Made by a program: the position numbers and the translations under genes
The notes under the pieces: model-generated
Database searches by the model: none
What the model was told of the DNA's origin: nothing
The model's input: the letters and a program-made list of their open reading frames with translations, nothing else
Source: Rhizobium herbae
GTDB lineage: Bacteria; Pseudomonadota; Alphaproteobacteria; Rhizobiales; Rhizobiaceae
DNA length: 64,000 bases
Assembly (NCBI RefSeq): GCF_019511375.1
Contig: NZ_JAEUAO010000001.1
Coordinates: 434,001 to 498,000 of the forward strand
Reading direction: 5' to 3'
Shown: positions 52,791 to 62,200 of the stretch, one piece after another
How positions within the stretch are numbered: the first letter of the stretch is position 1
Layout of the letters: every line of letters begins with the position of its first letter

Positions 52791-53468
52791 GTGTCCGCCC
52801 CTGTTGTCGTCTTTGATCTTGATGGAACCCTGGTCGATACCGCACCGGATCTCGTCGCAAGCCTCAACCATGCTGTTACCCAGGCAGGCCTTGCGCCCGT
52901 AACCTATCACGACCTGACCCACCTCGTCGGACACGGCGCCAAGGCGATGATCGAGCGCACGTTCACCCTGCGCGGCAGGCCGCTGAGCGCCCACGATCTC
53001 GACTGGCAGATGAAGGAATTCGTCGATTTCTACCACGGCTCGATGCCGGGTGAGTCCATCCCCTATCCCGGCGTCATCGCGGCCATGGACCGGCTCGCCG
53101 AAGCTGGCTACACCCTCGCCGTCTGCACCAACAAGCTGGAAATGCTGGCGAAAAGCCTGTTGGAAGGGCTCGCACTCACCTCTCGCTTCGCCGCAATCAC
53201 CGGCGGCGACACGTTTCATGTGCGCAAGCCGGATGCCGAACACCTCTTGTCCACCATCCGCCTTGCCGGCGGTGCGCCGGAAAAATCGGTGATGATCGGC
53301 GATAGCCTGAACGACATCCTCGTTGCCCGCAACGCATCCGTCCGCTCGATCGGCGTGCCCTTCGGCTACTCCGATGTGCCGGTCGAAAGCCTGGCGCCCG
53401 ATCTCGTCATTCGCCATTTCAACGAACTGACACCGGAGCTGATCGAGCGTTTGATCGCGCAGGCATGA
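52791..53468 (+). CDS. gph: Phosphoglycolate phosphatase
   Basis: A 225-residue HAD-family phosphatase that removes phosphoglycolate made during DNA repair or by oxygenase reactions. The HAD motifs are all seen: [10 protein letters not shown] (nucleophile Asp), CTNK, the Lys in RKPDAEH, and [13 protein letters not shown] cap domain lies between residues 15 and 85. The start is GTG 52791, with AGAGGT 6 bases before. A terminator begins immediately at its stop. Confidence 0.93.
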   Translation: MSAPVVVFDLDGTLVDTAPDLVASLNHAVTQAGLAPVTYHDLTHLVGHGAKAMIERTFTLRGRPLSAHDLDWQMKEFVDFYHGSMPGESIPYPGVIAAMDRLAEAGYTLAVCTNKLEMLAKSLLEGLALTSRFAAITGGDTFHVRKPDAEHLLSTIRLAGGAPEKSVMIGDSLNDILVARNASVRSIGVPFGYSDVPVESLAPDLVIRHFNELTPELIERLIAQA

Positions 53469-53496
53469 AAAAGGCGGCCTTCTCGCCGCCTTTCCC
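53468..53496 (+). terminator. Bidirectional terminator between gph and the L,D-transpeptidase
   Basis: AAAGGCGGC (53470-53478), loop CTTCTC, GCCGCCTTT (53485-53493), flanked by an A run on the left and a T run on the right. It serves gph on the plus strand and the transpeptidase gene (stop 53517) on the minus strand. Confidence 0.88.
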
Positions 53497-53516
53497 GCGT
53501 CATCGATCTTCCGCTC

Positions 53517-55394
53517 TCAGCCTTCGGCGCGTCGCGCAAGCCGCGTCGCTTCAAACGCACGCCCCATATACATGTCGCGCTCATAGACATCGTCGAAATA
53601 TTCGACCGCGCCGTCCTTGTTCGGCCAGGCGGTAAAATAGGCGACATAGACCGGAATCCGCTGCGGCACCTGAACGCCCTTGTTGCGACCGTCGGCGATC
53701 TGCGCGGCCACGTCGTCGACCGTCGTGCCGAGCACGGCGGCGGCCATCCGGCGCGGATCGGCAAGACGCACACAGCCATGGCTGAGCGCGCGCTGGTCCT
53801 TCTTGAAGAAGCTCTTCGACGGCGTATCGTGCATGTAGATCGCGTGGCTGTTCGGGAAGAGAATCTTCAATTCGCCGAGTGCATTGTCGCTGCTGGGCGG
53901 CTGGCGCACGGCAACGCCGTTGGTCGAACCGTTCCAGTTCACGTCATATGACGAGACGGCACGGCCGCCCACTTCCACCTGGTAGCCGAGGCGGTCGAGA
54001 TAGCCGGGGTCGCTCCTGAGCTTCGGCAGCATCTCGTTGATGATGATCGACTGCGGCACGCCCCAATAGGGATTGAACTCCACCGTCTGGATCTCGTCCT
54101 CGAAGAAATAGGTCTGGTTCGCCTTCGAACCGACAACCACGCGCATTGAGAACTGTTCGGCACCCTGGTCGTGGTAATAGACCATGAAGGCGGGCTGGTT
54201 GATGAAGACGTAGCGGCTGCCGAGGTCGGCCGGCAGCCAGCGCGCCTGCTCCATGGCAATGCGCACCTTCTCGATCTTGCTCTGGGTCGTATCGCCACCG
54301 GTCAGGATGCGGATCGACGCCTTGCCGACGACGCCGTCCGGCTTCAAGCCGTTTTCCTTCTGGAACCCTTCGACCAGTGCGACCAACTCCGGCGTATAGT
54401 CCGGCGTTCCTTGATAGGCGGAAAGTGTGAGCGCGTGCTCGACCTTCAGCGCGTCGGAACCCTTTTGCCGGATGCCAGCGATGATGTTGGCCAGTTCGGG
54501 ATTGCTGATTCCCGGCTTCAGCAGCGTGCCTGGCGCAATCGCGATCCGTGGCGCATCGCCCGCCTTTGCGTTAAGCGTTTGCAGTTCCCGCTTCAGGGCC
54601 AGGAATTCCGGACCGGATGGCGTCTGGGAATTGAGGTAGGCCGCAACATCATGGCTGCGGGCAATGTTCTCGAACTTGCCCTTCAGATTGACGCTCTTGC
54701 GCTTGAAGTCGTGGTAGCCGGAAATCTTGTTCGGATCGATGCGCCCTCGAACGGTGTCCTGCACATAGGTCAACGTCGCAGCCGACAGGCGGATCTCAAA
54801 ATCCACCAGCGACTTCTCACGCGCCGTCGTGTCGGCGCTGTCGAACGTATCGGACGGCACGGCAACCGCGTAATCCTGCGGATCAAGCCCGACGCTGGCC
54901 GCATCACCGAGGACAGCGAGCGCAGCCTTTGCCGCTGCGTTCGGGCCATTCGCGTCAATCCAGACAAATCCTTCCCGGCCTGCGTAGAACGCCTCGACGG
55001 CCTTGGCCACGTCCGACGGCGCATAGGCGGTCACATCGGGCAGAAACCGGCGGAAATCAGCAAGCGACGCGCCCTGTGCCGGCTGCACGTCACTGCCCAC
55101 GGAACCGGTCACGACCGGATCGAGGAGCTTTGCCGTATCGATCCGCCGCAGCGCTTCGGCCTTGTAGGTATAGTAACGGGGCGAGGTCACGCGCGGCAGG
55201 GCAACGGGCTTTTCCGCCGGGCGGGTTTCCTGCATGCCGCCGTAGCGCGGCCACACCTGCATCTCTTCCACGGGCTGCCTCTTCCTGCGGAAGAGATCCA
55301 TCAAGGTATACGCCTCTGCGCCCTGTACTCCGAAAGAGGTGAACGCGCACCCGGCCAGGAGTGTCACGATCGCTGCAGTTTTCATCAATTTCAT
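53517..55394 (-). CDS. Large L,D-transpeptidase (YcbB/LdtD-like)
   Basis: A 625-residue periplasmic enzyme that crosslinks peptidoglycan through 3-3 bonds. An N-terminal signal carries a possible lipobox LAGC (residues 13-16), so the protein may be a lipoprotein. A scaffold domain (about 110-290) is followed by a peptidoglycan-binding-like segment (about 305-350, FQKENGLKPDGVVGKASI). The catalytic YkuD domain (about 390-590) has NSHAIYMHDTPSKS and the active-site SHGCVRL near residue 541. The start is ATG 55394. It shares a terminator with gph and lies far (515 bases) from fumC. Confidence 0.9.
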   Translation of the reverse strand: MKLMKTAAIVTLLAGCAFTSFGVQGAEAYTLMDLFRRKRQPVEEMQVWPRYGGMQETRPAEKPVALPRVTSPRYYTYKAEALRRIDTAKLLDPVVTGSVGSDVQPAQGASLADFRRFLPDVTAYAPSDVAKAVEAFYAGREGFVWIDANGPNAAAKAALAVLGDAASVGLDPQDYAVAVPSDTFDSADTTAREKSLVDFEIRLSAATLTYVQDTVRGRIDPNKISGYHDFKRKSVNLKGKFENIARSHDVAAYLNSQTPSGPEFLALKRELQTLNAKAGDAPRIAIAPGTLLKPGISNPELANIIAGIRQKGSDALKVEHALTLSAYQGTPDYTPELVALVEGFQKENGLKPDGVVGKASIRILTGGDTTQSKIEKVRIAMEQARWLPADLGSRYVFINQPAFMVYYHDQGAEQFSMRVVVGSKANQTYFFEDEIQTVEFNPYWGVPQSIIINEMLPKLRSDPGYLDRLGYQVEVGGRAVSSYDVNWNGSTNGVAVRQPPSSDNALGELKILFPNSHAIYMHDTPSKSFFKKDQRALSHGCVRLADPRRMAAAVLGTTVDDVAAQIADGRNKGVQVPQRIPVYVAYFTAWPNKDGAVEYFDDVYERDMYMGRAFEATRLARRAEG

Positions 55395-55909
55395 TGGCTC
55401 ACACGTCCCCGTATCGCATTGCCGCCATCAGCGGTCCGCGCCCGATGCCCTTCATGTCACCGAGCTTGGGTACTTATAAGAAAGGATGGTGAATGAAAAG
55501 GAAACGCCACGCCTTTCGAGACCGTCGCGGCCCTTCGTGGTCCGCAAAAGATCTCGGTCAAAAAGACGGATGAGCACCGCCAAAAATTTGAATTCCTTCA
55601 ATTATTTTTCCGCACCTTGAAAAGGTTGCGACAGCTCGGGAAAATTGCAGACAAGCGCGACGAAACTATCCGTGCACATGTGTCTGAAAAGGCACATCGC
55701 CGCCGTGGCTCGGCCCGCCAACCCCAAGACGCGTGGCTCGGGCAAAGGGCCGCATTTTAAACGATTGTAGCATGCGCCGGCCCCTCGCAACCTCTTTACA
55801 AGCACCGCGCACCTGGGCCAGAGAGAACCGCATCACAGCTTCAGAAGGCCGCCGGACGACGGCCCATCACCTCCGGTCTCGAGACCGCATGACGAAAGCA
55901 GGGATTACC
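55395..55909. other. 515-bp region between the L,D-transpeptidase and fumC
   Basis: A divergent intergenic region, AT-rich near 55590-55620, with promoters for both neighbours expected. An open frame of 67 codons on the minus strand (from 55805) and an N-terminal extension of fumC (from 55733) lack ribosome binding sites and family support. No hairpin with a T run was seen. Confidence 0.4.
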
Positions 55910-57301
55910 ATGACATCAACGCGCACGGAAACAGATACGTTCGGCCCGATCGAAGTCGCCAGCGACCGCTATTGGGGCGCGCAAGCGCAACGTTCGCTCG
56001 GCAACTTCAAGATAGGCTGGGAAAGACAGCCGCTGTCGATCGTTCGCGCACTCGGCATCGTCAAGCAGGCCGCCGCCCGCGCCAACATGGAACTGCAGGG
56101 CCTCGACCCGACGATCGGCAACGCTATCATCGAGGCGGCCCAGGAGGTCATCGATGGCAAGCTCAACGATCATTTCCCGCTCGTCGTCTGGCAGACCGGC
56201 TCCGGCACCCAGTCGAACATGAACGCCAATGAAGTGATCTCCAACCGGGCGATCGAAATGCTCGGCGGCGTCATGGGCTCGAAGAGGCCGGTTCATCCGA
56301 ACGACCACGTCAACATGAGCCAGTCGTCGAACGACACCTATCCGACGGCCATGCATATCGCCTGCGCCGAGCGCGTCGTTCACGACCTGTTGCCGGCCCT
56401 GAAGCATCTGCATGCGGCGCTCGAAGCGAAGGTGAAGGCCTTCGATCACATCATCAAGATCGGCCGCACGCATACGCAGGACGCCACGCCTCTCACGCTT
56501 GGCCAGGAGTTCTCCGGTTACGCGGCCCAGGTCGCCTCCTCGATCAAGCGGATCGAAATGACCCTGCCCGGCCTTTGCGAACTGGCGCAGGGCGGCACCG
56601 CCGTCGGGACCGGCCTCAACGCGCCGATCGGCTTTGCCGAGAAGGTCGCCGCCGAAATCGCCAAGATCACCGGCATCGGCTTCGTCACCGCGCCGAACAA
56701 GTTCGAGGCGCTGGCCGCCCATGATTCGATGGTGTTCAGCCATGGCGCGATCAACGCTGCTGCCGCCGCCTTGTTCAAGATCGCCAACGACATCCGCCTG
56801 CTTGGTTCCGGCCCCCGCTCCGGCCTCGGCGAACTGTCGCTGCCGGAAAACGAACCCGGCTCGTCGATCATGCCGGGCAAGGTCAACCCGACCCAGTGCG
56901 AGGCGCTGACACAGGTCTGCGTGCAGGTGTTCGGCAACAATGCGGCTCTGACCTTTGCCGGCAGCCAGGGCCATTTCGAGCTCAACGTCTACAATCCGCT
57001 GATGGCCTATAATTTCCTGCAGTCGGTGCAGCTGCTGGCCGATGCCGCCGTGTCGTTCACCGACAATTGCGTCGTCGGCATCGAGGCCCGCGAGGCCAAC
57101 ATCAAGGCGGCGCTGGATCGCTCGCTGATGCTGGTGACCGCCCTTGCCCCGAAGATCGGCTATGACAATGCCGCCAAGATCGCCAAGACCGCCCACAAGA
57201 ACGGCACGACGCTGCGCGAGGAAGCCGTCGGCGGTGGCTATGTCACCGACGCGGAATTCGACGCCATCGTCCGCCCCGAAACGATGATCAGCCCTTCCTG
57301 A
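55910..57301 (+). CDS. fumC: Class II fumarate hydratase
   Basis: A 463-residue TCA-cycle enzyme that hydrates fumarate to malate, iron-independent. Substrate motifs: [13 protein letters not shown], the [18 protein letters not shown] segment, [12 protein letters not shown] and the superfamily signature [13 protein letters not shown] at about residues 316-328. The start is ATG 55910 ([12 protein letters not shown]), giving the standard length; an in-frame ATG at 55889 and the open frame to 55733 are longer than the family. A large hairpin follows the stop. Confidence 0.96.
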   Translation: MTSTRTETDTFGPIEVASDRYWGAQAQRSLGNFKIGWERQPLSIVRALGIVKQAAARANMELQGLDPTIGNAIIEAAQEVIDGKLNDHFPLVVWQTGSGTQSNMNANEVISNRAIEMLGGVMGSKRPVHPNDHVNMSQSSNDTYPTAMHIACAERVVHDLLPALKHLHAALEAKVKAFDHIIKIGRTHTQDATPLTLGQEFSGYAAQVASSIKRIEMTLPGLCELAQGGTAVGTGLNAPIGFAEKVAAEIAKITGIGFVTAPNKFEALAAHDSMVFSHGAINAAAAALFKIANDIRLLGSGPRSGLGELSLPENEPGSSIMPGKVNPTQCEALTQVCVQVFGNNAALTFAGSQGHFELNVYNPLMAYNFLQSVQLLADAAVSFTDNCVVGIEAREANIKAALDRSLMLVTALAPKIGYDNAAKIAKTAHKNGTTLREEAVGGGYVTDAEFDAIVRPETMISPS

Positions 57302-57663
57302 GGCCGTCGCCGGAAGCTGTTCAGCAACATACTGTCAGGCAGCGAGACATCGCTGCCTGACAGGCGACAAAGTCGGCCATATCCCGCTTCCGTCGTGCTC
57401 CGGCCTGTCCCGAGCATCCAAGTGCGTGAATGAGCTTGAGGGCTATCATACTCAACAGCTTAGCGGGCAGATCCTCGGCACAAGGCCGAGGGTGACGTCG
57501 CGGATGTTTTGAGGTTTGTCAGCAATCTGAGGCGGCGAGATATCGGTTGGCCGCGGGCCACATATGCGTTCAATCTTACCGACTGATTTTGCCAAATGTT
57601 AAGCCTTCCAAAATCTTTTACCCCTAAAACTTGCAGGCGGTAGCAATAAGACAGGAGCCCGTG
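57302..57663. other. Region between fumC and the diguanylate cyclase
   Basis: 362 bases on the plus strand between two co-directional genes. Its left part holds a 12-bp stem hairpin (57333-57362); its right part is AT-richer and should hold the cyclase promoter. No additional gene is supported. Confidence 0.4.
57333..57362 (+). terminator. Large hairpin after fumC
   Basis: TGTCAGGCAGCG (57333-57344), loop AGACAT, CGCTGCCTGACA (57351-57362): a perfect 12-bp stem 31 bases after the fumC stop. No T run follows, so it is either a weak terminator or a 3'-end stabiliser. Confidence 0.65.
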
Positions 57664-58731
57664 ATGCAGGCGGCTTTGAGCAAGGCGCAGATACCGGACA
57701 TCGCCGCGCAGGTGACCTATGCGATGCGCATCATGGGAATTGCCCCCCTTCCGCGAAACTACGAGCTCTATTACGAAGCCTATATCGGCTCCAATCCGAA
57801 GCTGACCAAGGAACTGGCAGCACTCGGCAGCCGCGCCAACCAGGAAGAACTGGACGAGATCGGCGCACGCTACTTCGCCCATGTGCACCACGCCGCCGGC
57901 ATCGACCGGGCGCATACGCACCTGGCAAGCGAACTGGGCGATCTTCTCAGGCTTCTGCGGGAGGAACAGGACGCGCTTGAAAACTACAATCGGCTGCTGG
58001 ACGAAACCTATAAGAACATAACGGGCAGGAGCAACGCCAGTGCCGAAATCCTGCGACAGGCCGTCAGCATCCTGACCGAAGCGACGGCCGACACGATTTA
58101 CCAGGGCAAGGAACGCGCCGAAAACGTCTCGCTGAAATCCTTCGAGATGGAGGTCATCCGGCAGGAACTGGATGAGTACAAGCGCATCGCCAACACCGAT
58201 TCGCTGACGCGCCTTGCCAACCGCCGGGCCTTCGACGAGAAGCTCGCCGCCATCTACAATTCCGAGCAACTCCGCTCGCAAACGAGCCTTCTTGTCGCCG
58301 ATATCGATCATTTCAAGAAGATCAACGACAGCTACGGCCATCCGGTCGGAGACAAGATTCTGGCGACGGTCGGCACGGTCATCCGCGCCAATCTTCGCCG
58401 AGACGTCTTCGTCGCCCGCACCGGCGGCGAGGAATTCGCCATTATTCTCAACGACAACACGCTCGAGGAAAGCCTGCAGGTGGCCGAGCGCATCCGCACC
58501 GCGCTTGCAACGACCCCCTTCAAGAACTCCAAGACCGGCGTCAATTACGGCCCGATCACGCTCTCCGTCGGCGTCTGCCAGGCAACGCAGGCCGACGATC
58601 CGGTCGACCTCTACAACAAGGCCGACATCGCGCTCTACTGCGCCAAGAATGCCGGCCGCAACCGATCCATGCTGTTTGAAGAGGGCATGAAGAAAGACAC
58701 CGGCAAGAGCTGGCTGATCTATCGCAAATAG
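57664..58731 (+). CDS. GGDEF-domain diguanylate cyclase
   Basis: A 355-residue cytoplasmic protein. The N-terminal 170 residues are helical with no membrane segment (YELYYEAYIGSNPKLTKEL and coiled-coil-like VSILTEATADTIYQ) and look like a sensor of unknown type. The C-terminal 175 residues form a GGDEF domain with LTRLANRRAFDE, ADIDHFKKINDSYGHPVGD and an active-site GGEEF. The canonical RxxD inhibitory site does not align, so product inhibition may be absent. The start ATG 57664 lies 7 bases after AGGAG; the in-frame start at 57631 lacks such a site. Confidence 0.92.
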   Translation: MQAALSKAQIPDIAAQVTYAMRIMGIAPLPRNYELYYEAYIGSNPKLTKELAALGSRANQEELDEIGARYFAHVHHAAGIDRAHTHLASELGDLLRLLREEQDALENYNRLLDETYKNITGRSNASAEILRQAVSILTEATADTIYQGKERAENVSLKSFEMEVIRQELDEYKRIANTDSLTRLANRRAFDEKLAAIYNSEQLRSQTSLLVADIDHFKKINDSYGHPVGDKILATVGTVIRANLRRDVFVARTGGEEFAIILNDNTLEESLQVAERIRTALATTPFKNSKTGVNYGPITLSVGVCQATQADDPVDLYNKADIALYCAKNAGRNRSMLFEEGMKKDTGKSWLIYRK

Positions 58732-58887
58732 CAAATCTGAAGGTGCCCAAGTGGCGCTTTCGCCGTCCTCTTCTTGCGTTCCCCAGGAAACAGCCGCTCA
58801 CCCGGTGATTGCCTAGAAAGGCTCCATACAAGGGAGCCAGCCGGAGGAAACCGGAAAAATCTCCCGCACAAACCGGGAGATACCGAC

Positions 58888-59529
58888 ATGAAAACCATCA
58901 TAGCAGCCCTGATCGCTACCGCCCTTCTTGCCCCCTCTGCACAGGCAGCCGGCGCGAGCGGATCCTTCGAAGTCGCCTCGCTCCAGTCCTCGGCCGAAAA
59001 GACCGGCTGGTTGCAGATTCTGTCGCAGGGCAAGCAGACAAAGGCAAAGACCGCGACGAAGAACATCAACCGATCGCCGATCCCGCGTGAACTGGTTGCC
59101 TTCGGCGAAAACGTCGCGCCCGGCACCATCATCGTCGACAATTCCGACCGCCGCCTCTACCACGTGCTCGGCAATGGCATCGCCATGCAATACGGCGTTA
59201 GCGTCGGTCGCGAGGGGTTCATCTGGACGGGCACCAATACGGTGAGCCGCAAGGCCGAATGGCCGACCTGGAACCCGCCGGCACAGATGCGCGCCCGCGA
59301 AGCCAGAAAAGGCCACATCCTGCCCGTCAGCATGAAGGGCGGTATCGAAAACCCGCTGGGCGCACGTGCGATGTATCTCGGCTCGACCATCTATCGCATC
59401 CACGGCACCAACCAGCCGTCCTCGATCGGCAAGGCGATGTCCTCCGGCTGCATCCGCATGGCCAATGAGGACGTCGAGCACCTGTACGCCAATGTGACGA
59501 TCGGCACCAGGGTCATCGTCCGCGACTGA
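58888..59529 (+). CDS. Small L,D-transpeptidase (ErfK/YbiS type)
   Basis: A 213-residue secreted protein: a Sec signal peptide (MKTIIAALIATALLAPSAQA) followed by a linker and a YkuD catalytic domain (about residues 85-213). The active-site region reads YRIHGTNQPSSIGKAMSSGCIRMANEDV, with the catalytic Cys near residue 188; the usual His before Gly-Cys is Ser here, a common variant in this branch. These enzymes attach lipoproteins to peptidoglycan or make 3-3 crosslinks. The start ATG 58888 has GGGAG upstream. Its 3' end overlaps the convergent M15 peptidase by 17 bases. Confidence 0.9.
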   Translation: MKTIIAALIATALLAPSAQAAGASGSFEVASLQSSAEKTGWLQILSQGKQTKAKTATKNINRSPIPRELVAFGENVAPGTIIVDNSDRRLYHVLGNGIAMQYGVSVGREGFIWTGTNTVSRKAEWPTWNPPAQMRAREARKGHILPVSMKGGIENPLGARAMYLGSTIYRIHGTNQPSSIGKAMSSGCIRMANEDVEHLYANVTIGTRVIVRD

Positions 59530-60349
59530 CCGAATTCGCGTTTGAAGATGTTTGGCGGCAGGCGGTTGCACCTGCCGCTTTGGCGATGGCCAGGAGTTCG
59601 GGCCGGTATTCGAAATGCATCGTGTCGTAGTGATACCAGCGCCCGCCCCAGATGAAGCCGTTGCGCTCGAATGCATCGACGATCGTCATCGGAAATTTGT
59701 TGTCGCGTCGCTGCACCCGGCCCGGCTTGCCGCCCGCCCAGATCCAGTAGTCGGCGTAGCGGCTATTGAGATCGATCGCCGCACCAAAGCTGTGCACGGA
59801 CAGGTTCGAGGCGCCGGCAACCTTGCGCCAGTTGAAGGTACCGGCGGAAGGCGTCAGAAAGATCTTCAGGTCGGGCATTGTTTTCAGCGCGTCACGAACC
59901 TTCTCCAGCGCCTGCGCGACGCCCTGCCTCTTCGTCACCGGCAACTTAACCCCGAACCAGTCGATCTCCACCAGCGACGCCTCCACCTCGCGCGCCGATC
60001 CGCCGTAAAGGCGCTTCATCAGGGCCTCGCTGCGAATGCGGCCCGGATCGAAATTGACCGTTGGGCGGGTTTCGCAGGGTCCCGCCGGATAGATTTGCGA
60101 CAGGCTGTCCTCGATATCGCCGGACGCGAGTTTCCGCGCGTGGTCCTTGGCCGTGCCGTCATCGATCGGCAAGGCCGGTTCGCCGTCGCCAAAGAGGATT
60201 GATCCACCCTCGCTCCCGACAAGGGTTTGCGGATAGGCGTCGATGAGCAGCTTTACCTTTCGCGCAAGACTGAGTTCGTCCGCTTGAGCCGGGACAGCCA
60301 AGAGCAGCATCGCGGCGAAGACAAGCGCCCGGTCAAGCGAGCGTGACAT
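59513..60349 (-). CDS. M15-family D-alanyl-D-alanine carboxypeptidase-like protein
   Basis: A 278-residue protein with a signal peptide (MSRSLDRALVFAAMLLLAVP, cut near AQA-D). The catalytic domain (about 160-260) has SVHSFGAAIDLN (zinc His and Asp) and WYHYDTMHFEYRPE (Glu-like base and second zinc His), characteristic of M15 peptidoglycan peptidases. The first half has no recognised domain. The start is ATG 60349; the open frame to 60595 reads over the promoter area. It overlaps the end of the L,D-transpeptidase gene by 17 bases, so two cell-wall enzymes face each other. Confidence 0.85.
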   Translation of the reverse strand: MSRSLDRALVFAAMLLLAVPAQADELSLARKVKLLIDAYPQTLVGSEGGSILFGDGEPALPIDDGTAKDHARKLASGDIEDSLSQIYPAGPCETRPTVNFDPGRIRSEALMKRLYGGSAREVEASLVEIDWFGVKLPVTKRQGVAQALEKVRDALKTMPDLKIFLTPSAGTFNWRKVAGASNLSVHSFGAAIDLNSRYADYWIWAGGKPGRVQRRDNKFPMTIVDAFERNGFIWGGRWYHYDTMHFEYRPELLAIAKAAGATACRQTSSNANSVSRGR

Positions 60350-60429
60350 TGATATAATCACCGCCGGCGCCGCGAAAGACCTGCACGTTATCAGCACGTT
60401 GCCTCGTTTCATTCGAAGTTGAGCAGCGG

Positions 60430-61038
60430 TTACCACATTGTCTTGGCGGCACGCTCCGGCCATTCGCGATCGTAGGTTTCCCGATCGAAATCGGCCTTGG
60501 CAGCCTTCAGCAGCGCCCCCGGCGTCGGCAGCGACCGTGGATCGATGAAGCGCTCGGGGTTCCAGAGTTGCGAGCGGATCAATGCACGGGCGCATTGGAA
60601 ATAGACCTCGCCGATGGTAACCACGATGACGCTACGCGGATGCTTGCCGTCGACCTCGAAGGATTTGATTAGGTCCGGATCGACGCTGACGACGGCCGTG
60701 CCGTTGATCCGCATGGTCGTGTTCGAGCCGGGAACGAGGAACATCAGCGCGACGCGCGGGTCGCGGACGATGTTGGCGAGCGAATCGACTCGATTGTTGC
60801 CGCGCCAGTCCGGCAAAATCACGGTCTTCTCGTCTACTATCCTGACGACATTGCCGTCGTCTCCGCGCGGCGAACAATCGAGCCCCTCGGGACCAACAGT
60901 GGCAAGCGCGGCAAATGGAGAAGCCTCGATCATCCGCGCATAATCCGGCGTCAGCTTGCTTGTCACCTTGACCAGCGACGCCTCTCCGGCTGCCCCATAG
61001 AGCGTGTTCAGTTCCTCGACCGAGCGAATGATCGTCAT
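60430..61038 (-). CDS. PPOX-class FMN-binding flavoprotein
   Basis: A 202-residue protein of the pyridoxamine 5'-phosphate oxidase-like split-barrel fold: residues 30-160 contain SPFAALATVGPEGLDCSPRGD, VILPDWRGNNRVDSLANIVRDPRVALMFLVPG and TMRINGTAVVS. This pattern matches the MSMEG_1061-type flavoprotein group, which bind FMN and can reduce or detect oxygenated substrates; true PdxH activity is unlikely. The start is ATG 61038, 5 bases after GGGAGAAC. It is a single gene. Confidence 0.82.
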   Translation of the reverse strand: MTIIRSVEELNTLYGAAGEASLVKVTSKLTPDYARMIEASPFAALATVGPEGLDCSPRGDDGNVVRIVDEKTVILPDWRGNNRVDSLANIVRDPRVALMFLVPGSNTTMRINGTAVVSVDPDLIKSFEVDGKHPRSVIVVTIGEVYFQCARALIRSQLWNPERFIDPRSLPTPGALLKAAKADFDRETYDREWPERAAKTMW

Positions 61039-61110
61039 GCCGTTCTCCCAGAAATCAGGATCCTTCGACGGATAGCATGACGCCGTCATGACGGCACCCG
61101 CAAAAAATTG

Positions 61111-62016
61111 CTAGGCTGCAGCCCTTCTCTCTTCCGCATGAATAAAGGCATTGATCCGCTCGATCACGGGCGGCGCCGAAACGATGCGGCGGTGGCCAAG
61201 ACCGTTGGCCCAATGGAGTTCGACATTCGCTCCAGCCGCAGCATAGCGGCGCGCATGGTCGGCAGAAACCTCCTTGTCGTCTTCCGCATGGATCACCAGC
61301 ACCGGCACGGTGAGCACGCCGAGAATACGGGCTGCATCGAAGTCCTCGATTCGCCGCCCGGACAGCTGCACGACCATGCCTTCGAGCGCTGCCTGGGCCT
61401 TGTGAGAAAGACGAAGAAGCTTTCCGAAACCTTTGAAAAGCCAAGTCATCTCGCTCGGCGCACCGATCAGCACCATGCTTCCGGCGATACGGGACGGCAC
61501 GTCGCAGACCAGGCCGCCCGCAGCGCAGGCGAGACTGGCACCGCCAAAGGAATGACCCACGGCAACATCGAACCCGTCAAAGTGCCGCCAGGCGGCGTCG
61601 ATCGCGCGCACCGCCGCCGGCATCGTCAGCGTTCGCCCGGGTGAGGCGCCGTGTCCCGGCCAGTCAAGCGCGATGACTTCGGCGCCTCCTGCCAGAAGGC
61701 CCTTTATCATCGCCGCCAGATAGTCGCTGCGCGATCCCCAGCCATGAACGAGGAGCACGCGCTTTGCCGCGCCGTCGCTCGGCGCGCGAAAGCGCTTTGC
61801 CACCACCCAGCCGCCGGCATATGAAAGCGTAACTCGATGAGCGCCGGCCATGACGGGTTCCGCCGCCGTGAGCGCTGCCTTTTCCTTGGCGTTCGACGGC
61901 TTGCGCGAGGGCGTGACGCTGAACAGCCGGAACGCCAGCCGTCCCGCGGTCTCCGGAGAAAAGGCCGACACGCATCTGAGGGCAAGGCGGGTGACCTCGA
62001 TCGCAATGGATGCCAT
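61111..62016 (-). CDS. Alpha/beta hydrolase
   Basis: A 301-residue serine hydrolase. The nucleophile elbow is GHSFGG; the oxyanion/His-Gly region reads LLVHGWGSRSD; the acidic residue is in VIHAEDDKEV; and the catalytic His is in GLGHRRIV. The N-terminal 30 residues are hydrophobic, but it has no clear signal peptide. The substrate is unknown; lipases, esterases and lactonases share this pattern, so the enzyme cannot be tied to the AHL system. The start is ATG 62016, after AAGGGGAA. An 18-bp palindrome lies in its promoter region. Confidence 0.85.
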   Translation of the reverse strand: MASIAIEVTRLALRCVSAFSPETAGRLAFRLFSVTPSRKPSNAKEKAALTAAEPVMAGAHRVTLSYAGGWVVAKRFRAPSDGAAKRVLLVHGWGSRSDYLAAMIKGLLAGGAEVIALDWPGHGASPGRTLTMPAAVRAIDAAWRHFDGFDVAVGHSFGGASLACAAGGLVCDVPSRIAGSMVLIGAPSEMTWLFKGFGKLLRLSHKAQAALEGMVVQLSGRRIEDFDAARILGVLTVPVLVIHAEDDKEVSADHARRYAAAGANVELHWANGLGHRRIVSAPPVIERINAFIHAEERRAAA

Positions 62017-62033
62017 AGTGGGATTCCCCTTAA

Positions 62034-62051
62034 ATGTTCAATGTTGAACAT
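62034..62051 (-). promoter_or_regulatory. Palindromic operator-like site upstream of the hydrolase gene
   Basis: ATGTTCAA-TG-TTGAACAT, 18 bases with perfect 8-base arms, located 17 bases upstream of the hydrolase start codon. The size and symmetry fit a TetR- or MarR-type operator, but no such regulator is in the window. Confidence 0.6.
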
Positions 62052-62200
62052 AATTGTACAACCATGAACAAAAAGCAAGTGCTGACAGCATCGTCGGCTT
62101 CGCTGCCGCTTCGGTCGGCGGGACACCTGCAATCCGATAGACTTTTGCGAGGGTCACCCATACAATTCAATGTCCTGCATTCTGTGAAAGCGAATGCGAC

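Noticed and set aside
57460..58734. 424-codon minus-strand frame opposite the diguanylate cyclase gene
   Set aside because: The plus strand carries intact GGDEF motifs. The minus frame is a shadow.
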